Below, in pieces: positions 34,201-45,164 of a stretch of 64,000 nucleotides of DNA. The translations under genes and the position numbers were made by a program. The notes beneath the pieces are model-generated. The model did not search any database. It saw nothing but the letters and a program-made list of their open reading frames with translations, and was not told the origin of the DNA. How positions within the stretch are numbered: the first letter of the stretch is position 1; each line of letters begins with the position of its first letter. Origin of the DNA: Conchocele bisecta (lineage: Eukaryota; Mollusca; Bivalvia; Lucinida; Thyasiridae); contig CM055265.1 in assembly GCA_029237695.1 (NCBI GenBank), positions 40,231,840 to 40,295,839 of the forward strand. Reading direction: 5' to 3'.

Positions 34201-35637
34201 TGCCCATTAACCTTGAAACTTCCACATGGGTGTTTATCATCATCTATAAATTTTCATTCTTCACCCCCCCTCCGTGCGGCCCCTGTGCCCAATTTGTCAA
34301 GGTCAAATTACTTTGAATTATTTTTGGTTTAAGTTCTTTGGTTAAAGTTTTTGGTTAAGTTTTTTTGGTTAAGTTTTTTTGGTTAAAGTTTTTCGTGATA
34401 CTATATCTCTGCAACTGCTTGCCCATTACCTTGAAACTTCACATGGGTGTTTTATCATCATCTATATTTTCATTCTATCCCCCTCCCGTGCGGCCCCTGT
34501 GCCAAATGTCAAGGTCAAATTACTTTGAAGTTTTTGTTAAGTTTTTTGGTTAAAGTTTTTGATTAAGTTTTTTGTTTTTTGGTTAAAGTTTTTCGTTATA
34601 CTATATCTCTGCAAACTGCTTTGCCCATTACCTTGAAACTTCACATGGGTGTTTATCATCATCTATATTTTCATTCTACCCCCTCCCGTGCGACCCTTGT
34701 GCCCAATGTCAAGGTCAAATTACTTTGAAGTTTTGGTTAAGTTTTTTGGTTAAAGTTTTTGGTTAAGTTTTTTGGTTTAAGTTTTTTGTTATACTATATC
34801 TCTGCAACTGCTTTGCCCATTACCTTGAAACTTCACATGGGTGTTTATCATCATCTATATTTTCATTCTACCCCCCTGCCGTGCGGCCCTTGTGCCCAAT
34901 GTCAAGGACAAATTACTTTGAAGTTTTTGGTTAAACAAATGTTCTCGCCCGCTTGCGGAAAACACGATACAGTCGGCACTTTGGCGTCCGGTTAAAGTTT
35001 TTGGTTAAGTTTTTTGGTTAAAGTTTTTTGTTATACTATATCTTTTTTTTTAGTGTCCATGCCTCGCCACAAGGCGCGACATGCAGGCCGCGGCCATCTA
35101 GTTAAACATAATGCTTCTTCCGAAAGGATGATATCACCTATTCGAAAGGATGATGTCACCTATTAATTCTGAATACATGATATCACACATTCGAATTGGT
35201 GATATCACCAGTTTGTGCTGAATGGATGATATCATGTATTCGAATGGGTGATATCACCTATTCAAATGCATGATATCATCATTTCAAATCAAATAGGTGA
35301 TATCATCCATTGGAATAGGTGATATCATCCAATCGAATAGGTGATATCATGTATTTGAAGTGATGATATCACCTATTGGAATGGATGATATCATCACTTC
35401 AAATCAAATAGGTGATATCACCCATTCAAATAGGTGATATCATCCATTCGAATAGGTGATATCATGTATTTGAAGTTAGGATATCATCAATTCGAAAGCA
35501 TGATATCATCACTTCAAATCAAATAGGTGATATCATCCATTCGAATAGGTGATATCATCCATTTGAATAGGTGATATCATGCATTTGAAGTGATGATATC
35601 ACAAAGTGCTATTAAAGTCCAAAACGGCGCCCCATAC
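31291..35637. repeat. GATATC/TTCGAA satellite with inverted ends
   Basis: TATGGGGTGCCATTTTGGAC... at 31,293 and its inverse ...AAAACGGCGCCCCATA at about 35,620-35,635 bound the block; the same end occurs internally at about 32,271 and 32,659. Between lie well over 100 short units, consensus TGATATCACCTATTCGAATGG, in three arrays (31,330-31,850, 32,140-33,750, 35,120-35,600). A 250-bp spacer (AGTCTCGCAGAAACAGGACT) occurs twice, at 31,855-32,125 and 33,755-34,015. The block probably grew from a short-TIR DNA transposon whose interior is a satellite. It is non-coding. Confidence 0.85.
34015..35102 (+). mobile_element. Helitron-like family H6, copy A
   Basis: The start has TCGCGC...GCGCGA pairing (TGTCGCGCCCGCTTGCGGAA). 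Units of about 195 bp carry CCCATTACCTTGAAACTTCA, TTTATCATCATCTATATTTT and TGTCAAGGTCAAATTACTTT, joined by long (GGTTAAGTTTTTT)n runs. The end is GGCCGCGGCC then ATCTAGT. It splits CCTTCATTT and TAAACATAATGC, which are contiguous at 32,108-32,128. Minus-strand copies lie at 59,169-59,366 and 59,691-60,568. Confidence 0.75.
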
Positions 35638-35639
35638 AC

Positions 35640-36715
35640 TATACTCATAGTAGAAACTAAGTACATTTTTATAGTGTCTCATAATCACTATGATCACATT
35701 TTTGCCAGACACATTTTAGTGAAATAGTTTTACTTTCTGGTAGCTTAATTATCAGTGATCGTTTTGACCAGACTGCGGAAATTTACACTGTTCGCAAAGT
35801 GAATAATCCCCATTTTAACCCGACGAGCCATATTATGTTCGGTATGAAAATCTGTAATAAATAGTTTTGAAAACAATCACATGGCTTGGATACATGACAG
35901 GTTAATCACCAAAATAAGAATCCGCAAATGGGCATTTCAACTGTTTTGGCACATACATGTAGTTCGATATTGCATATCAAAGGGAAGCATTCGCCCTTTG
36001 TCTATTTGAAAGACAATTACTTACTGCTTACTGCTCACAGCTGAAAACCGTATTGTCTGTTTGCAAGCGACACGGTGATAATTGCACAATCGGGTATTTG
36101 ATATGCCTATAATCACGTCCTGGGAGAGAAATTGGCTACGGTAATTGACAGGGTTTACCGTAAGGAATGCGATATGTTCCAAACTGAAGAAAGAAATTAT
36201 ACAATAACGTTACCTTCTAGTGGTTGTAACCAATATAGCTTAAATACTGTAGGTATAAACTATACTAACTTTTACACTGTGAAATAATGGTCGACTGTGG
36301 TTGTCAGTATAATGATTACTAAACTGCCTCAATATCAATTGTGAGCGCAGCAACGATGGTCCCGTCATAACTTGGAAATTTATTTGATATGGAACGAAGG
36401 TTTCGTAATGAGTATTTTATTCCCAGATGGCTTAATCATACACTTGACCAAATATATTAATTATCATTATTATTCATTATACTACATACAAACTATACTA
36501 TCAAAAACTCTTAACTTATAAATACATAAAATAAAAACTATACCTCATTTTTTTTGGGAGGCCGTTTTAACCATATAGGGGCCATACAAAATAACTGACC
36601 ATCATGCTAGTGACATCGCGTAGCGATTTTCACGAAAAATATGAAAATATTTTGTAACGAATACGGATAAAATGCGGTAATATAACAAAATGTTTGTGTT
36701 GTTTTATTAAATATT
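35640..36715. other. Unique-looking stretch, no gene seen
   Basis: AT-rich, no long ORF on either strand, no recognised repeat or RNA gene. Confidence 0.6.
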
Positions 36716-36720
36716 ACATA

Positions 36721-37744
36721 CAGGGCTCCAGATAAGCTTTGTGCCTAAAGAGAATTGTACCCCCTGATTTCAAATTAAATGGGTGTTTTATTTGTATACC
36801 ACCCCCCCCCCCCCCCCACCACCAACGAGTTGTGGGGTGGTATACTGGAGTCAGGTTGTCCGCCCGTGCGTCAATCCGTCACTAAACTTAACATCAGAGA
36901 GTTATGTTGTAACTTCTATTTCCTTCATCTAAAATGATTAAAATTTTCACACATGCATTCCTGTAAGGCTCTACTACCATGCTGTGCCAAATCCACGACT
37001 GTCCAACCCCCGCTGATCCCAAGGTCAAAGTCAAATACGTAAGTCTCTTTACAAAACTTAACATCAGATAAATATGTTATAACTTCTATTTCCTTCATCT
37101 AAAATGCTTAAAATTTTCACACATGCATTCCTGTAAGGCTCTACTACCATGCTGTGCCAAATCCACGACTGTCCAACCCCCGCTGATCCCAAGGTCAAAG
37201 TCAAATACGTAAGTCTCTTTACAAAACTTAACATCAGATAAATATGTTATAACTTCTATTTCCTTCATCTAAAATGCTTAAAATTTTCACACATGCATTC
37301 CTGTAAGGCTCTACTACCATGCTGCGATAAATCCACGACCATCCAACCCCCGCTGCTCCCAATGTCAAGGTCAAATACCTGGGTCTCTTTACAAAACTTA
37401 ACATCAGAGAAATAAGTTATAACTTCTATTTCATTCATTGAAAATTCTTAATATTTTACTCATGTGTTAATTCCTCAATGGTTGTACTATCATGCTGTGA
37501 CAAATCCACAACGGTCCAGCCCCCGCTGATCCGAAGGTCAAGGTCACATACTTATTCTCGTTACAAAACTGCGTACTCAGCTAAAATAAGTGCGTAAAAT
37601 ACGCCAATACGTACCTTATCTGGAGCGCTGCATCTATCTGCGTTACTGATTTCTTGTTCCATTGTGTTGCACCCTTTGTGTTGTACCCTCTTGTTAACTG
37701 GTTATGCCTCGATAGACGTATATTGTGACTTTCGGCACTCTTGT
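36721..37744 (+). mobile_element. F3 MITE interleaved with Helitron-like family H5
   Basis: An F3 left end (CAGGGCTCCAGATAAGC, 36,721) is followed by the H5 start hairpin GTATACCACCCC...GGGGTGGTATAC (36,794). Four units of about 171 bp follow, with CCAAATCCACGACTGTCC and AAGGTCAAAGTCAAATAC; the first three are nearly identical. Then comes the F3 right end (CTTATCTGGAGCGCTG, 37,630), and after it an H4/H5-type terminus, GACTTTCGGCACTCTTGT (37,727-37,744). The order shows mutual nesting or a template switch. Confidence 0.6.
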
Positions 37745-37754
37745 TAGAAAATAT

Positions 37755-37826
37755 CCACAAATGGTGCAGATCCTGATGAGACGGCTCGTTTCGAGCCGGC
37801 TTATCTGGATCTACACTGTTTGCAAA
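37755..37826. repeat. F5 foldback (GATCCTGATGAG type)
   Basis: GTGCAGATCCTGATGAGACG / GGCTTATCTGGATCTACACT with core GGCTCGTTTCGAGCC. Others: 10,396-10,483, 17,159-17,219 (inside the MULE) and 47,148-47,220. Confidence 0.65.
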
Positions 37827-38000
37827 CAGTAATTATGATAGACTAAGAGGTCTGTCTTGTGGAAAGGGTTAATTGTGTGGTATAAATTTATTATTGTGAT
37901 ATTCAAGCTATGATGGATGTCAAAACAAAATACTGAAAATTCAAACAATTCATACATAACACAGTGCAAAAATAAATGCCAGTACATGTAGGTTACCCAG

Positions 38001-39205
38001 TACCCTTAGACCGCTATCTTATTTTTTTTGTCGTCTGCTGTTTATTTTCTGTGCTGTCAAACCATGTTTTTATTGAGAAATAGGGCAATGTATAAAAGCA
38101 ACAGCAGACGACAATTGTTGTGAGTATTATTATATATTATCCCCCCCCCTCCACCCCCCCCCCCCCACCCCCTCCCTCCCCTGATCCCAAGGTCAAATAC
38201 TTCGTCTCTTTACAAAACTTAACATTAGAGAAATATGTTATAATTTCTATTTAGGGGCACATGGGCCCACGCGTATTCCGTAAGCGTTGCTTACTGAAAA
38301 ATGTAGTTTCTGATAGATATGTGGGTTTGTAGGGTATCTGTTTGGCCTTGTATGTGTGGGTTTTTAGGGTATCTTTTTTGGCCATATACATGTATGTGTG
38401 GATTTTTAGGGTATCTGTTTGGAATCCCTTCACCTAATAGTAATATTCATTATCTGGCTATGCATTAACCTTTAGAATGCGGAAAACAAAACAAAATTGT
38501 CTGCTGTTGCTTCATACATTGTCTTTCCCTCAGTAAACATATGGTTTGATAACATTTTAGAATCATTTCCATTGGAAATGTTTCTAAGGTGCAGTCAAAC
38601 CATGTTTTTGATGAGAAAAATGGAAAACAAACAGCAGGCGACAAACTTTATTTCAGCATTGTAAGGGTTAATAGAAGTATGGCCCATTGACTAGTAACTA
38701 GTAATTGCTTGCAATGGTGTATTCATTTATTAACCCTTAGTCTGCTACTCACAACAATTGTCGTCTGCTGTTGCTTTTATATCTTGCCTTATTTCACAAT
38801 AAAAACATGGTTTGACAGCACTTCAGAATCATTTCCAATGGCATGTTGTAAATTATTCTAAAGTTCTGTCAAAGCATGTTGTTGATGATAAAAATGGAAA
38901 ATAGAAAATAAATTGCAGACGACAAAAGAATTATGATAGCGGTCTAAGGGTTAATCTGTTTTAACATTTTACAGAGCTCCATGTATATACAGCTACAGAT
39001 TAGCCCTCACTACACTGTAGACGGAAATTGTCGTCTGCTGTTTTTCATTCTTGCCTTAATTCTTAACAAAACACCTGTTTTTACAGCACATGAGAATTGA
39101 GACGATTCTCATGCGCTGTCAAAACAGGTTTTTGTTGAGAAATATTGAAAATAAAACATTTAAAGCAGACGGCAAAATTTAATTCAGCGTTTTAAAGGTT
39201 AGAGT
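38001..39205. mobile_element. Cluster of four F2 MITEs
   Basis: Copies at about 38,001-38,128, 38,465-38,672, 38,730-38,954 (TTAA at both ends) and 39,004-39,205. Each has TGTCGTCTGCTGTT and GCAGACGACA-type outer arms and an AAAACATGGTTTGACAGCAC-type inner hairpin. Between the first two, 38,139-38,240 is a poly-C tract and a scrap of H5; 38,241-38,464 has a 62-bp repeat with GGGTATCTGTTTGG. Confidence 0.65.
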
Positions 39206-39400
39206 CTCTGCGAAACTGCCAACATTTTACAGGACATTCGGTCTGGTAAACTTGACATTTTTACCAGACCGGACAAAAATTTACTGCTACTGGGTCAGTT
39301 TATTTATCATTGCCACCAATCCGATGGCTATATCGGCCACTTGTAACTGTGCCTATTGTCAATTTCCTTATATGGAACTCTGATTAAAGACTATAACATA

Positions 39401-39470
39401 CTGTGGAATCTATCTAAACCAGACACCCTGGGAGGTCCCCAGGGTGTCCAGTTTAGAGAGGTTCCACTGC
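39401..39470. mobile_element. Pogo/Tc1-like foldback MITE
   Basis: CTGTGGAATCTATCTAAACC and GTTTAGAGAGGTTCCACTG arms around ACACCCTGGGAGGTCCCCAGGGTGT. Confidence 0.65.
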
Positions 39471-39479
39471 AATTAAGCA

Positions 39480-40215
39480 GTCCATTAAAGCTGGTGTCCC
39501 ACATGCCAGGTTGTACTATTGGGAGACTGATAGTTTTGTTGTTGCGCCTGCTTTAGCAGAAGTAGCGACTATAGTCGCCGCTTTTTCCGTCGTCATCTGA
39601 AATGTCGAAAAGTTTGTACAAGCTTCGTCAACGTGGTATAACATTAATATTACTTGACATATTGCTTCAATGTTTGGACACTTAATACATATGAGCATTG
39701 GGAGCACACTCTCCATTAACATGACCTTGACCTTTTTTATCATCATAATTTTGCGGAAACTCTCAGCCATTTTGTGTTTTCATCAAAACGTTTTTACAAG
39801 CTTCTCCATCATGGTATAACTTTAATATTACTTGACTGATTGCTACACTAGTTGGACACTTGATACATGTGATCATTTGGAACACACTCATGCCACGATT
39901 AACATGACCTTGACATTTGCCACCTTCACACTTAGCCATTTTTTTGCATCAACAAGTTTGTTTGTTTGTTTGTTAGTTTGTTTGTTGGGGTTTAACGGCC
40001 TATCAACAGCTATGGTCATTTAAGGCCGGGTTTAGTACTAAATCCCATATATTACCTGTACAAGTACATGTACATGTTCAAGCATATGTACAAATGGGGA
40101 GAAAATCCCAAAATCAGAACTGAATATTTACAATAAACAAAATATATATTCAGCCCTGAAATCTGTTTCATCAGAATGGTCAACACGTTTGTACAAGCTT
40201 CGTCATCATGGTATA
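39480..40215. mobile_element. Tandem Helitron-like fragment with S1 SINE
   Basis: Two or three units of about 170 bp share TACAAGCTTCGTCA, GGTATAACTTTAATATTACT and TGACCTTGAC. The SINE at 39,958-40,165 starts with (GTTT)n, then GGGGTTTAACGGCCTATCAA, so its tRNA-like end reads on the plus strand. It interrupts the array, whose text resumes at 40,165. Confidence 0.5.
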
Positions 40216-40321
40216 ATGACGGTGGGTGGTTGGTCAGGCGAACGTGATGGCGTAAATTAACGGTATGGGTTCCTCCTTATAGGAATCACGATTTGCCTGG
40301 TTTGGCCCTCGGGTACGTTTT

Positions 40322-41677
40322 TATACGCCCGTTTGAAAAAAAACAGGACGTATTATGTATTCATCTTGTACTGGCGGGCGGGCATAGCTTGTCCACGCAA
40401 AAACTAGAGCACTACTTGACGGATTGTAACCAAATTTGGTATACATGTTTATCACGGCAAGCCGAAGAAGCCTATTGATTTTCCCACTCTGTATCCTTGT
40501 CCACGCAATAACTCAAGTTCTACTTCACTGATCGTAACCAAATTCGGTATACATGTTTATGACGGCAACACAAAGAAGCCTATTGATTTTTAAAAATTTC
40601 CAGTTACTTATTATACCCCCACAAACAAAGTTTGTTGGGGGTATATAGGAGTCAGCTTGTCGGTCGGTCTGTTGGAAATTCCCTTCCGCTCTATATCTTC
40701 TACACCGATGCATGGATTATCAAATGGCTTTGCACAAATGTTTCTCATGATGAGAAGGTGTGTCGCGATCAGTAACCACGCACCTACGTCCAAGGTCAAG
40801 GTCACAGTGGAAGGTCAAAGGTCAAACCTATCGCAATTCCCTTCAGCTCTATATCTTCTACACCGATGAATGGATTATCAAATGGCTTGGCACAAATGTT
40901 TCTCATGATGAGAAGGTGTGTCGCGATCAATAACCACGCATCTACGTCCAAGGTCAAGGTCACAGTTGAAGGTCAACGGTCAAACCTATTGAAATTCCCT
41001 TCCACTCTATATCTTCTACACAGATGCATGGATTATCAAATGCCTTGGCACAAATGTTTCTCAGGATGAGAATGTGTGTCGCGATCAATAACCACGCACC
41101 TACGTCCAAGGTCAAGGTCACAGTTGAAGGTCAAAGGTCAAACCTATTGAAATTCCCTTCCGCTATATATCTTCTACACCGATGCATGGATTATCACACT
41201 ATGCCCAGGGTCAAGGTCACATACTTGATGCGTTTGAAACCTTAACGCTCGGCTAAATGGCTTATCATAAAAAATGCCTCGTTTTCTTTGGCTGCCAGTG
41301 GGGGTATTCGTGTGCCGACAGGCCACATTTCTAGTTTCCCCTTGGCTGCCATTTTTATTTGTCGCGCTCTGTATCCTCGTCCACGCAATCACTCAAGTTC
41401 TACTTCACTGCTCTTAACCAAATTCGGTATACATGTTTATCACGGCAAGACGAAGAAGCCTATTGATTTTGAAACTTTTTCGATGACTTTATCTCCCCTT
41501 GGCGGCCATTTTTTTCGCACTGTGTATCATTAACTCAAGTTCTACTTCACCGATCATAACCAAATTCAATATACATGTTTATCACTGCAAGAATCCTATT
41601 AATTTTCAGTGAGTTATCTCCGCTTGTTAACTGGCCTTACCTCGGCGGGCATATATTGTGACCTTCGGCACTCTTGT
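40322..41677 (+). mobile_element. Helitron-like family H4, copy A, with nested H2
   Basis: It starts TATACGCCCGTTTG, a hairpin with AACAGGACGTATTATG. Units share CTCAAGTTCTACTTCACTGA, GGTATACATGTTTATCACGG and CATTTTT.T.GCGCACTCTGTATC. It ends TGACCTTCGGCACTCTTGT (CTTGT 41,673-41,677). It is itself inserted in an S1 SINE (40,215-40,321) and interrupted by H2 copy B. Confidence 0.6.
40612..41335 (+). mobile_element. Helitron-like family H2, copy B (nested)
   Basis: Same start hairpin and same terminal GTGTGCCGACAGGCCACATTT then CTAGT (41,331-41,335) as copy A, with three or four units against five. It separates AGTTACTTA from TTCCCCTTGGCTGCCA of H4, text that elsewhere in H4 reads as a continuous TTTATCTCCCCTTGGC. 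No duplicated target is seen. Confidence 0.7.
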
Positions 41678-41959
41678 TTGTTCTTTAATCAATCATTTTA
41701 ATCAATTTAAATTGCCTCATTCCTGATTGAACAGGCCAGCAAATAATGTTGGACATTCAATATCAGATCTTATAATTCACCCTACTTTCTAACCCAATCG
41801 CTGGGCAGCATTTTGCTCCAATTATTTCACATATTGCAACGTGTAACCCCAATGAGTTAATGATTAATGATTAACTGTTAACAGGAAATGGAAAATCAAT
41901 AGTCGAATGGGACATGTCATTGTACACTTGGCTGAAATATAAGTATGCTAATTGATTTT

Positions 41960-42987
41960 TATACGACCGTTTTTAAAAAACGGTACGTATTATGTTTTAC
42001 CGCACGACGGGCGGGCGGGCGGCTGAAGAAAAAGCGCATAGTTCGTGTACACAACTCCTCCGAAACCGTTCAGTCGATCGATCTGAAACTATACACACGT
42101 CTTCTACACATATTGAAGATGTGCACATTGGTGTTTTTATGCCGAAACAATATTTTTTAACAAAAATATCACCTTTTTAACTTGGCCATTTTTTCTACAT
42201 TTTTCTATACAATTCTATATACGGTACAGAGTTTGTGTACACAACTCCTCCGAAACCGTTCAGTCGATCGTTCTGAAACTATACACACGTCTTTTACACA
42301 TATTGAAGATGTGCACGTTGGTGTTTTTATGCCTAAAAAATATTTTTTAACAAAAATATCACCTTTTTAACGTAGCCATTTGTTCTACATTTGTCTATAC
42401 AATTCTACATACGGTACAGAGTTTGTGTACACAACTCCTCCGAAACCGTTCAGTCGATCTTTCGGAATCTATACACACGTCTTCTACACATATTGAAGAT
42501 GTGCACCTTGGTGTTTTTATGCCAAAAAAATATGTTTTAACAAAATTATCACCTTTTTAACTTAGCCATTTGTTCTACATTTTTCTATACAATTCTATAT
42601 ACGGTACAGAGCTTTTGTACACAACTCCTCCGAAACTGTTCAGTCGATCGTTCTGCAACTATACACACGTCTTCTACACATATTGAAGATGTGCACCTTC
42701 GTGTTTTTATGCCGAAAAAATATTTTTTAACAAAAATATCACCTTTTTAACTTAGCCATTTTTCCTACATTATTGTATCCAATACCCTATCATTTCTACT
42801 TTACACTCTACTTTTCTATCTCTGCCTAAATTAGTATACATATTTAGCACAACGAGATGCAGAAATAATGCGATAGACTTTCAAATTCTCATTAATGTTT
42901 CTTGCCTTGGTGACAGCTTCACATTTCTGCATCTTCGATGTCTGGCCAATATTCGACGGGCGTATTTTGTGACTTGCGGCACTCTTG
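41960..42987 (+). mobile_element. Helitron-like family H4, copy B
   Basis: The start hairpin pairs TACGACCGTTTTT with AAAAACGGTACGTA. Four units of about 180-185 bp follow, with CACAACTCCTCCGAAACCGT, CGATCGTTCTGAAACTATAC and AGATGTGCACRTTGGTGTTT, then a non-repeated 200 bp and the tail ATTTTGTGACTTGCGGCACTC with CTTGT at 42,983. Overlapping short ORFs are frames of the array. Confidence 0.65.
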
Positions 42988-43002
42988 TTATGTTTTATTA
43001 TT

Positions 43003-43247
43003 CACTGGGGGTAAGGTGATATCCGTAACTGCAGTTACGGACATCCCAAGATGGCGGACGTGAAACGAGGTAAGTTGAAATATCGCGATTTTCGACTGTT
43101 TACGCTTCGTGCATTTAATGGCATTCGATGGTTAACTCAATATGTGTATATACTATGATTTTAATGCCTATGTATTCCCCAAATGTTGATTATTCCGCTT
43201 TTATAGACGTTTGAAATTTCACCGATGATACGGGTAACGGAGCGCAG
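43003..43247 (+). repeat. Left TIR of the 2.4 kb transposon
   Basis: It runs from CACTGGGGG to GGAGCGCAGA. It carries ATG at 43,051, codons for MADVKR and a perfect donor, CGAG/GTAAGT, at 43,069/43,070. Here the mini-exon is intact. Confidence 0.85.
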
Positions 43248-43684
43248 ATAAAATTAATGAGATGGGTAACTAGAGGCAATGAGATTGGGTGGGTAACTGT
43301 CACACGATCTCCGTAACTGAGCTGTCGTTAATAAACGTAGACTGTGTTATTTGCTGTTTCTTGAGAGGATTTTAGCAGTTGCTCTCTATACACATCAATA
43401 AATCATGTATGTGATATTGTTAGTAGACACAAATGTCTGATACAGTTACTTACTATCATTTACGAAACATAATAAATAATTTTCCACCAAATAATGTGCT
43501 ATTGAATAACGTGCATAAACATGCTTTCCGAAGCTTTCTTTTTCAATAAATATTCTGTGTTCATGTCAGTACCATGTTTGTCTTACTGTCTCAACCCACC
43601 TGTACTCTGGACCAACAATATTTTTTTTTCTTATTTCTCTTCCGCTCCATAATCACTAAAAATACTGTATGATTAGGGTCTAGG

Positions 43685-43765
43685 AATAGTCCCGGGCGAA
43701 CAGTCCCGGGGGTGAACAGTCATTGTCACGAACAGTCTCAGGGACGAACAGTCATTGGGACGAAC
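43685..43765. repeat. Short GAACAGTC iteration
   Basis: GGGCGAACAGTCCCGGG and GACGAACAGTC-type text occur five times with 12-20 bp spacing. It truncates the 3' part of the transposon gene. It resembles the iterated ends of the MULE in style but not in sequence. Confidence 0.5.
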
Positions 43766-44712
43766 AGGACACCTGGTTCTTTAGCATCATCTATATATGT
43801 TGAGGATTCTTTCCTAAGAACACTGTCTGACGGAACTATAAAGTTAATTTTGCAATCAATTGTCTTAACAGGCGCATTTTCGTTCTCATTTAAACCCTGT
43901 GCCTTATATCCCCGAAATAAATTAATTCCTTTGCCTTTAAATAGGTTTTTGACCGTAGACCAAAACTGTAGAGATTCAGATGAGTTACCTCATAGCCGAT
44001 ACTGTTGAATTGGAATAAAGAACTGACCGATGTCAAGTAGTAAGTGGAACGCAATGTTAGTTTCTAATATCCCGCCACCGACAGCTGTTAATATACCTTC
44101 AAGATCTGACAGCCGTCCAGCCCTTTTCCAGCTGTTCAATTACAGCTGGCATTAACCCATAAATAGTGGAATGGTCTGTTTGGACACTGTTGCCTGTTTC
44201 AATGGCCTCTTCTGCTAATGTCTCATTTTCGTGGATCCTTTTGAAGATGATTTTGAATTCGTGACCATCTTCGCGAATAACGGGATTCAATCCCTCTTTA
44301 AGCTTGTTGGACAAATCGCTTATTTTTTGTTGGGAAATTAATAGATTTTAATGTATATGTCCCAAGTTCGTGTTTTCGACATTATGTGACGCAATTGTGT
44401 GCTCGATAACGGCTGTGGCGTCCGAGAAGAACCTGCAGTGGTAACATCTGAACTTTCCTGCAGAATATATAAAAGTAATTTAAAGATGGGTGCCCTCAAT
44501 TTAAGTAAATATGTTTTTTACATATATTGCACGGGTAAACTAATTATGTAACTATTCCACATGTTTTGAACATACACAAATGTATCCTTTTGTGCAATAT
44601 TTACTAATACTTATTTTCTTTTCGCGACGAAAAAACTGTGGGTTTGAATTTAGCTCCAGTCAACAATTGTTTTTTTTTAATTGTAAGTTTAGATTGCAAA
44701 TATGATTAATAA

Positions 44713-44998
44713 ACTAGAACGACAGTCGCCCACGACCGCATTGTATCCCCCTGCCGCCATGTCCGAAAAAAAAATTCAACAAAGGGGAATAACTCCAAAA
44801 TTAGCGACTCGAGAGTTGTGGTTCTTGTGCGCGACACGTCGTTGACTGTTATCTATGCATGAATGAAGTTTCGTTAAAATATTCCATACGGTTTCAGACT
44901 TATAGCCCGGACACGAAAATGTGTGCGGCGGCGGCGGACGCAACGGCGGCGTGATGACGTCATATCCATAGTATCCCCGACTATCGTCTGGGGGATAC
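44713..44998 (-). mobile_element. Miniature H1 Helitron-like element
   Basis: On the minus strand it starts TATCCCCCAGACGATAGTC and ends GTCGTGGGCGAC (hairpin), TGTCGTT, CTAGT. It keeps one 150-bp unit of H1 and lacks the rest. It lies in the intron of the transposon gene. Confidence 0.65.
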
Positions 44999-45067
44999 AA
45001 TGACAGTACAATTGGTTAATATTCCTCATATATGATTTATTAATCATTTTTTGCAATTACAATATTT

Positions 45068-45135
45068 TTCACTGTAGCGAGATTCGAACTCACAGCCTTT
45101 ACATCTAAAGTCCAACGCCCCAACGGGCATCATTT
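45068..45135 (-). pseudogene. tRNA-like fragment
   Basis: On the minus strand GGGGCGTTGGACTTTAGATG is followed by GTGAGTTCGAATCTC, an anticodon-arm-like region plus a perfect box B. The 5' acceptor strand does not pair with GCTACAG, so this is a truncated tRNA relic or SINE head. Confidence 0.45.
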
Positions 45136-45164
45136 ACAGAAATACAGTCAAAGTTACGGATGTC

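Noticed and set aside
31330..35600. CRISPR-like array
   Set aside because: Short units are contiguous, palindromic and degenerate, with no unique spacers, in a eukaryotic context.
38001..39205. Telomere-like CCCTTA/TAAGGG words
   Set aside because: They are single words at MITE ends, not tandem telomere repeats.
44099..44314. Stand-alone 71-codon gene
   Set aside because: It fits better as one frame-shifted piece of the transposon's zinc-finger gene, between the finger exon and the ILETNIAFHLLLD block.
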